From NCBI GenBank assembly GCA_003999685.1, contig CP021224.1, forward strand, positions 930,001 through 994,000: a DNA stretch of 64,000 bases, written 5' to 3'. Origin of the DNA: Taiwanofungus camphoratus. Its lineage: Eukaryota > Basidiomycota > Agaricomycetes > Polyporales > Taiwanofungaceae. The notes below the pieces were generated by a model that worked only from the letters and a program-made list of their open reading frames with translations, was not told where the DNA came from and searched no databases. The position numbers and the translations under genes were made by a program. This document shows, in pieces, positions 11,901 through 26,966 of the stretch. The stretch's first letter is position 1. Every line of letters begins with the position of its first letter.

Positions 11901-14622
11901 CGCTGACTAGGTTTAGCAATTTCGGATATAGATCATCAAAGCCCTTCACGGAGCCGATCGCAGAATACGAGAACGTAATGAGTGCACCGGTGCTTAGTGC
12001 GTCCTCCGCCGAACGCTTGTGTAAGTAGGTCTCGTTATCATGCGTGAGGTCGAAGAACAGCGCATGCGGTGTGGAGCCATTATGCGGGATGACAACGCAG
12101 GGGCGTGTGGGACCCTTGCCCGTTGGAGGAGGTAGCTCCTCTCTGCTCGTCACGCAGGCACTGTCCATAGATCCTGAAAACGAGGTTTGATTGAAGGATA
12201 TTAGAACGTCTGCATAGGAAAGAGTAAGGTCTCATCTGCACTTACCGATTGGTTTTCCAAGCCCATGACGGTATAACAGCCTCGAGAATTCTTTGGGATC
12301 CCATGCATTTCCCGCCTCTCTTATCAAACTATTAATCCCCAATCGACTCACAAATAATGTGTCCGTCTCCTCACTTCCTGTAAACAGCTCTGCACAGACG
12401 TATAAATCCGGATTGACAGCACGCGCCGCATCCAGCAACGCCACGCCCACATGCAGGGGAGTCGAGTGACAGTTATCTATGCGGAAGCCCGCAAACGTGC
12501 GCGCGAGCCCGATCACGTACTCCGTCATGTACTCCCAGAGCCAAGGGTTGGCCGACGGGGAGTCACCGTAGCGCAACTTCACGCAGTCGCCCCAGACGAT
12601 CACTTCGCGGCGGAGGTACGCCTTGGACGGCGGGAGCGCGAAGTTGGCAAGCGGATCTGCGTTCCATATCCAGCCATTGTTCGCGAGAGAATACTTGAGA
12701 GGATCCGAGTTGCCTTTTGGCTTCAAGCGGGTGAAATATGTCTCGACCAGAGGAGACCTGTCGGATGTTTAGGCTGTGTAATCAAAAACGGATGCGGACG
12801 TACTTCTCAGAAATGAGTCCCATCTTCGGACCATGCTCGTCTAGCCGCGTGTATCTCAGCCTGTTCTTGATATTATCCATAGCAACCCTGGTATCCTCCT
12901 CCCACTCCTGGTAAAGCGGTACGTTGAGCACATCCGCTACCCTCGCCCACGCATCGGCCAGCGCATCACTGTCTCCTCCCAAGTCAGCAAATGCAGCCTT
13001 CACGAAGCCCGCCGCCACCGCTCCGTCCACTTTCGTGCCAAACTTCTTCTCCAGTTTCCCGAGGCCCTCTATATGGCCCGATGCTCTGACAATGTCTGCA
13101 AGCTCAACGACCGTCCGGTGCGTAACGTCCGAGCCAGTCCATGGAGTGACCTTCCCCTTCTCCAGTGCTTCTTTCACGGCCGCCCGTTCGCACGCAACGT
13201 CGAGGACGTAGTACTGCCACATGTTCAACTCCTTGACATAGTCTTGGAACCCACTGACGAGCACGTCGACGTCCTGCTGGGAGCTAACGCTCGTGGGCAG
13301 ACCCCGTGATCCAAGAATCCCAGAAAAATGCAGCACTGCATCGTCGAGTTCCAGCGCGGGGGTCAGGTGCGGGGTGTTCGCTGGACTGTAGCCTGTACAG
13401 GAACCCATCTAGTCACTTACAGTTATCGTGCAACGGGTGTCGGACGTACCTGCTTCAGGGTGTTCGAGCAGCCACGGGCTATCGTTTGCCGTATGGTTCA
13501 GAACCACGTCGATCAAGCTTAGCAGCCCATACTCCTCCTTTGCGATCTGCAACATCTCCTCGAGCCGCGCCTTCCCGCCGTCCTTCCCTATATTCTTCTT
13601 CCCGCCTGCGAACATCGCTGGCTCATACACCAGCTGGTTCCGGATCGAGTACGGGCTGTCGCTCTCACCGCGCTCTTGTAGCGGCGTCCAGTGCAGCATG
13701 TTGTACCCCCGCGCACTCGCCTCTGCAAGGTGCTCGCACCACGCTGTTGTCGGGCCCATCCACTTGGACACGACCGTGAGCATGGCGATACCGTCAAGTG
13801 GGAGGTTAACGTAGGACGACTGGACTGCGCCACCCCGCTCAGAAATGGTCCCAACGGAGGAGAGGATCGGCGCGCGTGCTTTGGTACGGAGGATGGGGTC
13901 GATGTTAAAGTAGCCCTCACGCCCTTTGATGCGCGACCCCGGCTCCTCCCCATCATACTCTACCCAGTATGCAAATGCGCCGGCGTGTGATATGGGCAGA
14001 TCGATCTGTATTGGCTTGGAGAAGTTTATTGGCAATCTAACGACATGAATGAGTGGAGGCGATTTGAACTTGTCATGGTCGAACATACTTTCGCTCTGCG
14101 AAATGGTGTCTGGAAAATTGACCTCCATCTAAGGGGAAGTTGGTCTTGAAGACGCCATTCTTCGATGCAGGTGTACCTGCCTCGAGAGACACGCGCAGTA
14201 CGTAGGGTGTGTATGCCGGTGGTAGGCGCATATACTGTCGAAACGCGATCAATACATACGCATAGAGTCAATGAATGACAGGCAAAGCAATTTCAGAAGC
14301 TTATTTATGATGTGAAGATACATAATCCATGAAGAGTCTAGCGATCTGACGCAAACCAGGATCGATACTCAACAGCTGTGTCCTTGCTGGGCCCACCATC
14401 AGGGTCCAGTCGCAGCTCGTACACGTTGATCGGCTTCTCTCCATGCGTGAACGCAGATTCAAAAAAATCAATTCCCTCATCAGCTGGTGTCTTTGGTGTC
14501 TTTGGCGTCTTTGGTGTCGTCGGGGACTGCGAGCTTGCGCTCGGTGGACCCAGCGACTTGCCGTCGCGGTTAGGGATCTTGACAGAGTGCAGCGTTGACC
14601 TCGGTTTCTTTGCTTTGGTCAT
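8986..14622 (-). CDS. GDB1: glycogen debranching enzyme (4-alpha-glucanotransferase / amylo-1,6-glucosidase)
   Basis: This bifunctional cytosolic enzyme removes glycogen branches. It first moves a maltotriosyl unit, then hydrolyses the alpha-1,6 glucose. The start at 14622 gives a short low-complexity leader with three TPK repeats, then INVYELRLDPDGGPSKDT. An intron follows, and then YMRLPPAYTPYVLRVSLEAG, as in eukaryotic debranching enzymes. The glucanotransferase half shows LSLIDVVLNHTANDSPW, GFRIDNCHSTPLHV (nucleophile Asp) and YVCAELFTGSEETDTLF (acid/base Glu). The glucosidase half shows CWGRDVFISLRG, FGGNQHNCGTWMDKMGES and PELTNKDGEYCRDSCNTQ. The final exons, GPEWGWPLGYFLRAYLYFDT and TQTLHHLHRILLTPRRHI, carry the frame to the stop at 8986. 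That is beyond the long frame ending at 9345, so the true 3' end is about 360 bases further on. More than ten short introns. Length (roughly 1,500 residues) is normal. Confidence 0.95.
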
Positions 14623-14903
14623 GACGGGACAAGGTGCAAGTACAAGTCGAGCAGAGTGACGGCCGACCTTATATACACAATCCAGACCTGCTGAATTCAG
14701 TTGAAGTGAATGAGCGCGCGTCAGAACGAGCCAATCGTAACGTCCGTGGAGTGACGTCACATGCCCATCAAAATTTCCTCTCTGGGAACGCAAAATACTT
14801 ACGTAATTATGTATGCGGCGTGTGTCCGTCACGGTTCAGTGGTGCCCCTGGGCAGATCAAAGACTAGCATCAGTTGCGATCTGGTTTGAAGCCCGCTACC
14901 AAC

Positions 14904-16039
14904 ATGACTATCAAACTCAAGCCCAGCCATTCTCCAGACCCGCCTTCATTCTCCTGGGACAATCTCCCATCTGTTCCTTCGACGCCAGAGGCTATCAGCA
15001 CTCCACCTTCCCCGCCCACGTCGTGGCTATCCGCCCGCGACATGAAGATGTATGGTGCGGAGCCACTCAAGTCAGAGATAGGCCTAGTAAAGTGCAAAGA
15101 CTGCGGGAAGCCTGTGCTGAGGAGTGCCATCATGGATCACACCGGTGAGCTATCAGTGACTGCAATGCGCGCACGATCAGCTGACCGTATCTTCGTCCTC
15201 GATCAGAGAATTGCGCAAAGATACGCAGTGGCGGGAAGAAGGGAGCAAAGGGGAAGGCTACTGCAGAGGTGGAAGATGCGACCAAGAAGGGTAAGAAGCG
15301 CAAAGCGGAGGACGAGTCACCCAACCCTGACGATCCTTCCGCGCCCAAGAAGAAGAAACCCGCGACGAAGGTGACCAAGGGCCGCTTCAAGGGCCCGGTC
15401 GACTATGACAAGCAATGCGGCGTGATAAACGACAAGGGCCTCCCATGCTCGCGCTCGCTCACCTGCAAGTCGCATTCGATGGGTGCGAAACGCGCCGTGC
15501 AGGGGCGCTCGAAGCCCTATGACGAACTACTTCTGGAATGGAATCGGCTGAACAACCCGAACTGGGTTGAGCCCGTCAAGAAAGAGAGCAAAGCGGAGCG
15601 CAAGGAGCGCAAGGAGCGTGAGAAGGCGGAGAAGAAGCGGCTCGCGATGGAGGCAGCAGCGGCGGCTGGGATCGATCTCTCGAAGAAAAGTCTGAATGCT
15701 GCCCTGGGCGGCACATCGACAAAGAAGGGAAAGAAGGGGGCAGCAGCAGCAGCCCAAGCCGCTGCGGTGGCTTCGGGAGTAGGCTTCGGGACTGGTGAGG
15801 ACCCGTACGAGAACCTAGACGACATTGACTCAGAGGCAGAGGTTGATTCGCTCGTGCGCGCTGTCCGACTGGCGCAGGATCGCGGTCTCATTGGTGTGCC
15901 GCTTGCTGTCCCATGCGACATGGGCTCGTGGTTTGTGGCAAGGAGGGAACGCCTCCGGAATTGCAGACATGCGTTAATAGGCGCATTGGCGCCAGGGAGT
16001 GCTACAAGTTCTAATGCCACTAGCACTCGACTTGGCTGA
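14904..16039 (+). CDS. SGF73: SGF73/ataxin-7-like SAGA subunit (SCA7 domain)
   Basis: Sgf73 anchors the deubiquitinase module (Ubp8, Sgf11, Sus1) to the SAGA coactivator in the nucleus. ATG 14904 begins exon 1, which ends in [20 protein letters not shown], a zinc-knuckle-like CXXC...H block that binds the DUB module. An intron of about 65 bases (15146-15207) is followed by [15 protein letters not shown]. The SCA7 domain follows: [15 protein letters not shown], then [17 protein letters not shown], with Cys and His zinc ligands, and [18 protein letters not shown]. The C-terminal part is lysine- and alanine-rich and probably helical. The stop is at 16037-16039. The start is head to head with GDB1 (280 bases apart). 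Confidence 0.92.
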
Positions 16040-16552
16040 TTGACGCCTTCATTGGCATATGAATCGATATATCCAATCAGCTCTCAAGCATTGGGTCGAA
16101 GTAGGTTGACTACATGTACGCCACCCTCACTGTCTCCAACCATGGATCCTTGCGATGGTAGTCACTTCATCACGCTGAAATCTCGAGCAGCACTTCTGCT
16201 TACCTTCGAACCTATGAACCACGTCACGTTCAAATTTAACTTATTCAATTGGGTTGTACGATTGTATTCATTAGCCGCTTATACAGAACTATGTACATAG
16301 TTATCATTGCATCTTTATAGGCACCTAAGCTGCCACAGTCATGGTTGACCTCAATCCCCCATTCTGTCTGCAATAAGTTGATTCCTTGCAAACTCTGAAT
16401 GTCGTTATATACGTGGGTTAGGCGAAAGAGACGGATGCATTCGAGATTTGATTCATTTAGGCGAGAACATGCCTGCTTCGCCAAAAAAAAATACATGATG
16501 GATGCTCTTCACTGACAGCTTACAATATACGCTCGACTCAAATGCGCGGAAA
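16040..16552. other. intergenic, convergent 3' ends
   Basis: SGF73 (plus) and the dehydrogenase gene (minus) converge here. Sequence is AT-richer than the flanking exons, and no gene or repeat was recognised. Confidence 0.5.
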
Positions 16553-18126
16553 CTAGAGGACCTTTTCTACGCCCTCCGGGAGCTTATATCCCCCTTGCCG
16601 GCGGACCTGAATTTGAACACGAGAAATGAGCGCTCCAGTTTGGCCATAGCGGAAGTTGCAGTCTCACCTCGTCGAAGGTCTCCATCAGTATGAGGCTCTT
16701 ATCGTGGCCCCACAGATCGCTCTCCAGTTTCCCATCCCTCACGCATCGCGCGACCTCGTCCGCCTCAAAGTGCCAGCCACCTCCGACATAGTTGAACGTC
16801 CGCGTCTCCTCTCTCGCAACGACACCGCTGCCGGGCTTGTCGAAGTACTGCACCGTGAACTGCGACGGCTTGAAGATCGGCGTGCCGATGATGATGTTGC
16901 CGTTACGGTAGCGGATCGTTGCGCCGAAGCTGACCATCGGGATCGTCATGCTGCAGCTAAGGATCGCCTGTGCACGCAGCGTCTCGGTGAAGTTGACCGT
17001 CCAGCTCGTGCTGCTGTCTACGCCGGTGAGCGGGGTCTTGACCATGGAGGCGCTGACACTCGTGGGGCGCGCCTTCTTGTTTGTGGGATGCTCGTATAGG
17101 GCGAGTATTGTCTAAAATTTCAACAGCGTCAGACTGAGTGGAATTGAAGATGGAGGGGGAGAGGAAACGTACCCATATCATAGGGTAAGGACCCCTGATG
17201 GATTTGTGTTGAGTGAACTACTTAAAATGTGCACAGAAAGGCTCACAAGTCGAGCAAAGCTCCTCCACCAAGACGAGGATCCAACATCCTGTGTGTCCTA
17301 GGTTGATCTACGCGCCTCATTGAACACAGTGGGATTTCAAGAAAGTCGGTGCATTTTGCTCACTTTCAATATCAAAATCAAATGACAGATCTGCGTGTAG
17401 GACAACAGGATCTCCCAGTGTCCCTTCTTCGGCGATTTTCTTGACCTCTTTAGTCAGAGGCTGGAAACGCGTCCACATCGCCTCCATAAAAAAGAGGTTC
17501 CTCTCCTTTGCGAGAGAGATCAAGTGTCGCAATTCTGCGGCATTGGATGTCGTCGCTTTTTCGCATAGCACATGTTTTCCCGCGAGCAAGCCATCGCGCG
17601 CATTCTCATAGTGGTGTGTATGAGGTGTACCTGCACAATCCGGTCATGAGTGCAACAACCCCAGTAGCATGGTAAGCCTGATGCAAACCAATATAGATAG
17701 CGTCGACTTCCTAGATGCGGGGCATCAGCGGAAAATTCCGGCAGATGTAGGGTAGGTTCACAGAATTCACCTTGTTTGTGTACACTTCTTCGTAACTCCC
17801 GTACGCTCTGATGGGCTTTCCGGGAGCGTAGGCATCTATGAACTCCTGCGCCTTTGCTACGCTCCGCGAGCCGACCGCAACAACTTTATGGGCCACATCC
17901 GTCGTGCCGCGACTACATTGGTAACGTATATGGTCAGTCTCGGTCTGCCCAACGGCGAAAGAGACAATGCTCAATTTACGTTGTAGGATCAACGAGACAG
18001 TCCTGAGCAGAAGATCAGACCTGGTTATCTGTTTAGACTTGCCTCGCTAACCTTCACAAATTCCATGGCAATCCTGCCAGTGGAGATAACGCCCCAGCGC
18101 AGCTCGAACGGTTGAATCGATGCCAT
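16553..18126 (-). CDS. Gfo/Idh/MocA oxidoreductase, dihydrodiol / D-xylose dehydrogenase type
   Basis: This is an NADP-dependent sugar or trans-dihydrodiol dehydrogenase of the Gfo/Idh/MocA family. ATG 18126 gives FELRWGVISTGRIAMEFVK, the N-terminal Rossmann segment. HKVVAVGSRSVAKAQEFI and YIGTPHTHHYENARDGLLAG follow. Then comes KHVLCEKATTSNAAELRHL, where the usual EKP motif reads EKA, and FMEAMWTRFQP. After a 22-base exon (GPYPMIW) the C-terminal beta-sheet domain runs TILALYEHPTNKK ... TSWTVNFTETLRAQ. The final exon, VRRQGGYKLPEGVEKVL, ends with TAG at 16553-16555. About seven introns. Length (about 390 residues) is normal. The exact substrate (xylose, diol or other) cannot be decided from sequence alone. 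Confidence 0.88.
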
Positions 18127-18428
18127 AGTCGTGAAGTGACCAGGATGCTACGAAGATAGTAGGGATTGAATGCCTCCATCACTATTGTACGATATGAAAG
18201 CTTATATACTGAACGCTCAAAGTTAATCGGTGTACTCCCAGGCACGGGCCGGTACCTCCGCGCTCCGAGCTCTGGCAATACGTGCGCTGTAAATAGCAGA
18301 CCTAGATTGTATCGACCAGAGCTTTACAGCAGGGCTACATCACCGCGACATCACCTGGTCCTGGTTCTCAACGCCGGCAGCCAGAGTTCTGTCACACAAC
18401 ACGTAGAAAGTAAGATCCCATGTCCGAC
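18127..18428. other. intergenic, same-strand gap
   Basis: A 302-base gap between the end of ADA1 and the start of the dehydrogenase, both on the minus strand. Nothing else was recognised; presumably the dehydrogenase promoter plus the ADA1 3' region. Confidence 0.5.
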
Positions 18429-19551
18429 TCATGTCCATCCTTTCAGCGCGTCCTTCAAAGTGCTCCTCTCACTGAGCAACGCGATCGTCTGGAATCGCTT
18501 ATCCTTGATGTTCCAATCATCAAGAGGGTTTTCCTCGTCGCATGCTTCATTGTCACCTAGAGAGAGGCGCATAGCCGCTGCTGACCTATTTGGGAGGACG
18601 GCGGGGGAGATGGTGAACAGAGCATCAAAAGAAGACACGGTAAGAAGATAATTGTTGCTGTTTCGAGAGGCAGTTCGAATGGACGTGATAGCGTGGGAGG
18701 TTGACGTGAGGGATAAAGCTTGTGTGATCAGCTGCTTCAGCTTAGCCTAGGTTGCAAGCACAACCGTTAAATAAGTGGGAACAGTAGTTGTCAAAAGAAA
18801 GTACGACACACTTCGAAGGCAAGCATCATGAGTGAAGAGACTACTTTGGATGGCGCACCAAGATGGTGCTGAGCAGATATCAGATTGATACGATCCGAAA
18901 TGTGTTGAAAGGTGAATCCTCGAGATGCGGATGCAAGATGCAGTGGTAGACGACTTCCAGGAGGCTCTGCCATAGGAGATCATCTCACAAACCTCTGCGA
19001 GCTGCAGTCTAACATACCTCCACGTTCTGGGAGAAGTTGCACGCCTCGCTCAGCAGCAATCTCGTCCTTCGCTTTCTGAGGACGCCGCTCAATGCCTGAT
19101 GCATATGACTCTAAGACTCGAATTCGTTCTCTCTCGTGCCTGCCCATGCCAACCGTCCATTTCTTGAGTCTGGAAGACCTCAGCGTAGCCGGATCGGAGT
19201 TGTCAGAACCTTGGTAAGGAAGTGTGCGACGGCGCTTGCGGGGTGGCGGCTTTGGTAGATCTGGCGGTGGGGTGGGAGGCGCAAGGTGTGCAGAGGTATC
19301 AAATAACGATACTATGAGGGCATTGTGCAACTGTACTGGAATTGAACTTAGAGTGACGAAGAAGAATGTAAGGATAAAGCTTGCGTACCGAGGTGAGTGG
19401 TATCGAGACATTCCTTCGCCTGTTCGTCAAATTCTGTCCGTGAAATTCGGGCAGATAGGTATTCTTTCAGAGCAGCCCAGTATGCTTGTGCCTTGGGGCC
19501 AAGACTAGCCGATAATTGGTTTTTGATTGTTGTCGTCGACGGCAGCGACAT
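18429..19551 (-). CDS. HFI1: ADA1/HFI1, SAGA structural subunit (SAGA-Tad1)
   Basis: Ada1 is a histone-fold protein that pairs with Taf12 in the SAGA core. ATG 19551 gives MSLPSTTTIKNQLSASLG, then AYWAALKEYLSARISRTEFD, the SAGA-Tad1 N-terminal signature. The next exon begins LHNALIVSLFDTSAHLAPP, followed by a proline- and basic-rich linker (RKRRRTLPYQG). The third conserved block reads HLASASRGFTFQHISDRINL and then LGAPSKVVSSLMMLAFE. The last exons give AKLKQLITQALSLTSTS and VSSFDALFTISPAVLPNRSA, with the stop at 18429. Three or four introns. Identified by these blocks as remembered from the family, with good agreement along the full length. The promoter is shared with the makorin gene. Confidence 0.85.
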
Positions 19552-19856
19552 ACTACTTAGCCAATGGTCCAGTTGATCGTCCTCCGAGTTGTGGTCAGGC
19601 TGCTGACAAAGCTCCCATAAATGGAAATTCTCGTGGCCTCCAACGCTGCCCCACGCTGTGCTCCATAGCAAGAACCACCACCACTGACCAAGCCCTCCTA
19701 ATATCGGTCACACAATTATCAAGTCTACGCCTGATTTGTCTCCAGTGATCACTGCATAAGCAGACGTATAGCAGTACTGCCATACGCCATTGGTGTTTCT
19801 GGAGGACTGGTGCTGAAGCACTGGCAGGCACACTACCGACCCACTTACCCTCCTTT
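19552..19856. promoter_or_regulatory. shared ADA1 / makorin divergent promoter region
   Basis: A 305-base gap between two start codons pointing away from each other, so it must contain both 5' untranslated regions and both promoters. No TATA-like element stands out. Confidence 0.5.
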
Positions 19857-22329
19857 ATGAGCTCTGAGCGACCCATCACATCTAAACCGAGAGGAATATG
19901 TCGATACTAGTGAGTCGTACATTGTCACCAATTCCATCCACCAACTTAATCGTTGTGATGCTATAGTAATACACCCCGCGGTTGTTACGCTGGAAAAAAA
20001 TGCAAGTTCTTGCACGGCGAAACCGAGAAACTTACACCTTACGACCAGAACAAGACATGCAAGTATTTCGCAGCTGGATACTGCCTCAGAGGCGCGCAAT
20101 GTTGGTTCAAGCACGTCGCGGCCGATGCGCCCAGATCAGATAAGGAGGCTGTATTGCCCGCGGGACCTCCTGAAGATGAAGATCACTTATGTTGCATCTG
20201 TTACGAGAAACCGGTAACATATGGTCTACTTGGTAAACGTTCATCTTGCTCACGAACGAAGCTTCCCCTGACTCTGTCAATAGAGGGTTGCGGTCATATG
20301 TTCTGTGTACAGGTGAGTCAACACGCACAACGTGTGAAGGAAATTACCATTGTTAATTTCGTTTTCAGTGCATTCGCGAATGGCGCGATCCGAATGGCAA
20401 GTCTGAAGACATGATCTCGTCTGGCAACACGAAGAAGTGTCCTTTTTGTCGCGCATCGTCCAAGTTCGTTACGCCCTCAAGCCATTTCTATCTTGAAGGA
20501 GATCCGAGGAAAGCTACCACGATTGAGAAGTATAAGGCCAGCATGGCCCGGGTGCCCTGTCGGTCTGTATTGATTTATATTTCTGCGGCTCTCATTTTGG
20601 CTACAGTTCTCATCGCTTCTCCCAACGGTGTCTAGCCATTTTCAGGAATCGCCTCCGAGTAATCGTTTCTGCCCATTTGGCAAAGACTGCTTCTACCAAC
20701 ATCTCAACGAAGACGGGACTCCATATGTCTTCGATGGTGGTGTAGACCATTACATGAGGGTAATTGACGATTGCCGGATTGCTTAAGTTTGTGCCCCGCT
20801 AATGCTTCCAAAGATATACCAACGCCGATTACACCGTGATAGATACAGCTCGTCCGGAATCCCTACCGATTACCTAGGCTATACGTCCAACCCATTTGAC
20901 GACCTCAGTGCGACCATTGAAGCCATTGCAGCTAATCTTCCCGAACTAAACAACGAGACAGGTTTATATTCAGACACCGTCTCTGAGTCGGAGTCTGATT
21001 TCGTCGATCACGAACACGATGGAACAGGACACAGCGCGAACATTCAGGATAGCTTGGACAGGCTGGTATGTAAACGAATTAATCGCGCGCTACGCTTCCT
21101 TCATCCGTATCTGATAGATCAATGCACTTTTGGATCTGATGCCATAGATGGACTTTTTGGCGAATGCGAGACTCGACGATCCGCCCGAGAGCGTTAGGCC
21201 CCGCTATCGTTTTGGCACGGCGACCCCTCTAGCGACGGATGAGAGCTCCGGTACGATTGGCTCGGTCAACCGCATTACTGTTTCAGACTTGGTCACGCAC
21301 CTGCAAGCTGACCCTAATCCTCCTGTTCACGAACCTGTGGTCCCAATATTTGGCGATATGACACCTGACTCTCAGCGACCGTCCTCGTCGATGAGCGGCA
21401 GAAATCAATCGGATCACGACAGTTCAGCGGATTCCATGCCACAGATCACTAGAGCAAACTCCGTACCGGAGGCAGGGCCACGTTTCAGCACCGTGGTTCA
21501 TAGAGGCGGACGGTTCATTGCAGACCACACTCTTGGCGACGTTGATGAGGTGCGACAATTGCCGGAGACGGCAAGTGGCTTGTCTCGTAGCGTGCAATGC
21601 CTAACTTTAGCAGAAACCCCCGAATCGGAACCTATTCAAGGGCGATCGCTTGAAGATGACCATGTCGCTGAAGAGACTGCGGCCTTGCTAAGCGATTCCG
21701 AAGATTTCGACAGAAGGGTACAGGAAGTATTGGATTTGGAGACACTTGACCCCAGTGGGGCGTCTACATCAGGTCCCACAGACGAGACGGTCCCGGAGGA
21801 AGTTAGGAGCGCCCCTCACGAGCTGGAGGCTTTACAAGACGCAGATCCACCTTTTTTAACAGATGGACGTGGAAGGGTGGTATGGAGCAGTACGACGCCG
21901 GGACGTCATCGTGAGAGCCGTCGTGGACGGACTGTGACCTCTTCCTCATCGGCATCGACACAGCTTAAGGCAGGGAGAGATGCCTCGGATGGCGTCGTGC
22001 GTGCCGGTGAGGACCGCGTTTCAGGCGGCACAGACAGACACGGCAGCTGCCCTCGGCTTCCGTCGCGTCCCCAAACCACTCCTGAGAGCTCTGAAGACCA
22101 CGGCGTTACTGAGAGGTCAGGAGCCTTCGTCACGGATGGTCGAGGGCGTGTGATCTCTGCCGGCATGTCGCCAGCCACGGCTGCAGCAGGAGTGGAAGGC
22201 GGGGAGAGGCAAGTTGGTCAGGCCCTAGATCTCAACTCAGAGGCAGAGGGTTCAGCATCACTATTGTCTGAAACCCAAGATGAACGGTCGTTCATTGGTA
22301 GGATTTTCGACGCAGTGTTTGTTCTTTAA
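19857..22329 (+). CDS. makorin-like CCCH/RING E3 ubiquitin ligase with long tail
   Basis: A makorin-type ubiquitin ligase that probably binds RNA through its CCCH fingers. ATG 19857 is preferred because its exon (MSSERPITSKPRGICRY) joins YNTPRGCYAGKKCKFLHG over an intron (19916-19966) to complete the first C-X8-C-X5-C-X3-H finger. The second finger is KTCKYFAAGYCLRGAQCWFKH. The RING follows: CCICYEKPVTYGLL, EGCGHMFCVQCIREWRD, then KKCPFCRASS. The third finger is RFCPFGKDCFYQHLN. The remaining half, from about 20816, is an acidic and Ser/Thr/Pro-rich tail. It contains repeated short motifs: TDGRGRVVWSSTTP near 21860 and TDGRGRVISAGMSP near 22130, with a weaker HRGGRFIADHT near 21500. Introns number about six. 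The stop is at 22327-22329. Confidence 0.88.
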
Positions 22330-22869
22330 CGTGATAGCGGTAGCGAATAGAGCATGAAGAATTCAATCCTTTGTATCCTGTACTATCCACCTCCCGATTC
22401 TATTGTGCATGTGTTTACTCCGTTCCACTGTGACTCAGCCCAGATGATGGGTTTTGTCCGTCGGGCTCCTCGTAAGTTTGCGAGTATTGTCGCCCATCAA
22501 TCTCCCGACACAACCCGACAATGTTACATAGCACCCGAGTAAGCACTGGAATATAAGGACAATAAGTATTTGGTGCAAGCTCTCCGGAGCCGACGTCAAG
22601 GTCATTTACATGCATCTCCGCGAGATCTTCCATCTAGGGTAACCGGATTGGGCGAGTATGTTTGTTCTGACCTATTTAACCTTGGTCAAGGCCAGAAGTC
22701 GTTATGTATGTAATCGTTTGGTGAACTTTCATTTCCACGGCTATCTTCTAGTCACCTCTAAGCTTGGCTCTGAACCTACTCTTTCGGCCTGCGTATCGCA
22801 CGCGTGAGACACTGAAGCTGAGGCCGCCGTGGCTGCTGCCTATCTCGGAGTGTATCTCTTGTTCGAATC
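22330..22869. other. intergenic upstream of the MAP kinase
   Basis: A 540-base stretch between makorin and SLT2, both on the plus strand. No gene was recognised; it probably holds the makorin 3' end and the SLT2 promoter and leader. Confidence 0.5.
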
Positions 22870-25561
<2,692 letters not shown>

Positions 25562-25823
25562 CGAGTGAGGTCGTGAAGTGTGAAGTGACGGATCGGAGGA
25601 CGATGTACTAGTATCGGTACTCAATCATAGATGATCTAGATGTACGAGTAGATGCATTACGTGACTGATCCATACGCACACATAGAGGTCTTGCGCTTTC
25701 CGGCCGCAGCAATAGATAATAGAATACATATTGCTGGATATATATTTGATACAAATGTAGAAAAATGAATTAAGAATGAATGCAGTGCCGGCCATCGTAC
25801 ATCCCAACCAAGGAAATGCTGTC

Positions 25824-26966
25824 CTAATCCCCTAGCTTTAGCTTGATCTCTGCAACGTCGCATCATGTCAGACAGCCACGAAGGAAGAATGAATATACTC
25901 ACTATCAATGATATCCAGGTACGCCATACTTGCAGGGCTGTCCGGATACTCGTCCAAGAAGCTGACACCATAGTCTGCACTCTTGCCTATCCGAGGGTCT
26001 AGGGGCACAGCACCAAGAAAGTCCACGCCCATGTCCTGAGCCAATCTCTTCCCACCACCTGTGCTCGGCTTGAAAATCTGTGATTCCGTCTTGCAACTTG
26101 GGCATACAAAGCCAGACATGTTCTCCACGAGTCCGAGCACCTTGATCCCGACCTTCCTGCAAAAGTTGATCTCACGCCGTACGTCCTGAAGCGCGACCTC
26201 TTGCGGCGTGGTGATGACTACCGCACCGTCGATGCCGCTCTCCTTGAGGTACTGCACGACGCTAAGATGCTCGTCGGATGTTCCGGGGGGCGTATCAATC
26301 ACAAGGTAGTCGAGCTGGCCCCAGTCAACGTCCTTGAGGAACTGGGAGATGAGCCCGTTCTTCTTGGGGCCCCGCCACATGATGGCATCCTTGGACGAGG
26401 GTAGCATAAACCCGACAGACATCACGCCGAGATTGTCTTGCACGTATACCGGAGACCAGCCTGATGAGGATGAGTGCACTTGTTCAGATGCAATGCCGAG
26501 GATGGTAGGGATCGATGGGCCGCAGATATCCACGTCCATGATACCGGTCTGCAAGGGGCCGGTCAGAATGGCGGTGGTGGATCGTACAGCCATGACGAAC
26601 CTGTATTTGCTCATCCGCCGCGAACGCCCATCCTAGCTGTGCGGTAAACGTCGACTTCCCTACTCCTCCCTTGCCCGACAATACCAAAATCTTCCGCTTG
26701 ACATTCGACATGCGCTCCCGGACGAACGGCAATGCGGGGTCGGGGCCTCTCGCTTGTCCCGAGGCACATATCTCCTGGTTTGCACACCCAGCACAAGCGT
26801 CTGCCTTGCCCGCGAGTTCGGACTCGGTTCCCTATCATGATATAGTCTGTCAGTGGCCATATGGAGAACTGGGAGTAAAATATATACACACAGGGCAATG
26901 TTCTGGCGCGTTCGAGGGTACCGAGAGAGGGTCTGGAGCTGGAGTGGGATGTTGTACAGCTAACAT
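25824..26966 (-). CDS. NBP35: NBP35, cytosolic Fe-S cluster assembly scaffold ATPase
   Basis: Nbp35 forms the P-loop scaffold of cytosolic iron-sulfur assembly with Cfd1. ATG 26966 gives [20 protein letters not shown], then EHCP. After an intron comes [19 protein letters not shown] and [13 protein letters not shown]. This supplies the N-terminal C-X13-C-X2-C-X5-C cluster ligand, which Cfd1 lacks. Next are [20 protein letters not shown] (Walker A), [33 protein letters not shown] (Walker B-like), and [11 protein letters not shown], the C-X2-C dimer cluster ligand. The last exon, KIKLKLGD, ends in TAG at 25824-25826; it replaces a read-through tail ending at 25868. The 3' end converges with SLT2, 262 bases away. 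Confidence 0.95.

Noticed and set aside
13306-13990. Plus-strand frames of 95-157 residues across 13.3-14.0 kb
   Set aside because: Antisense to conserved glucanotransferase exons of GDB1.
15517-16026. 169-residue minus-strand frame rich in Ala and Arg
   Set aside because: Antisense to the Lys/Ala-rich part of SGF73; produced by its composition.
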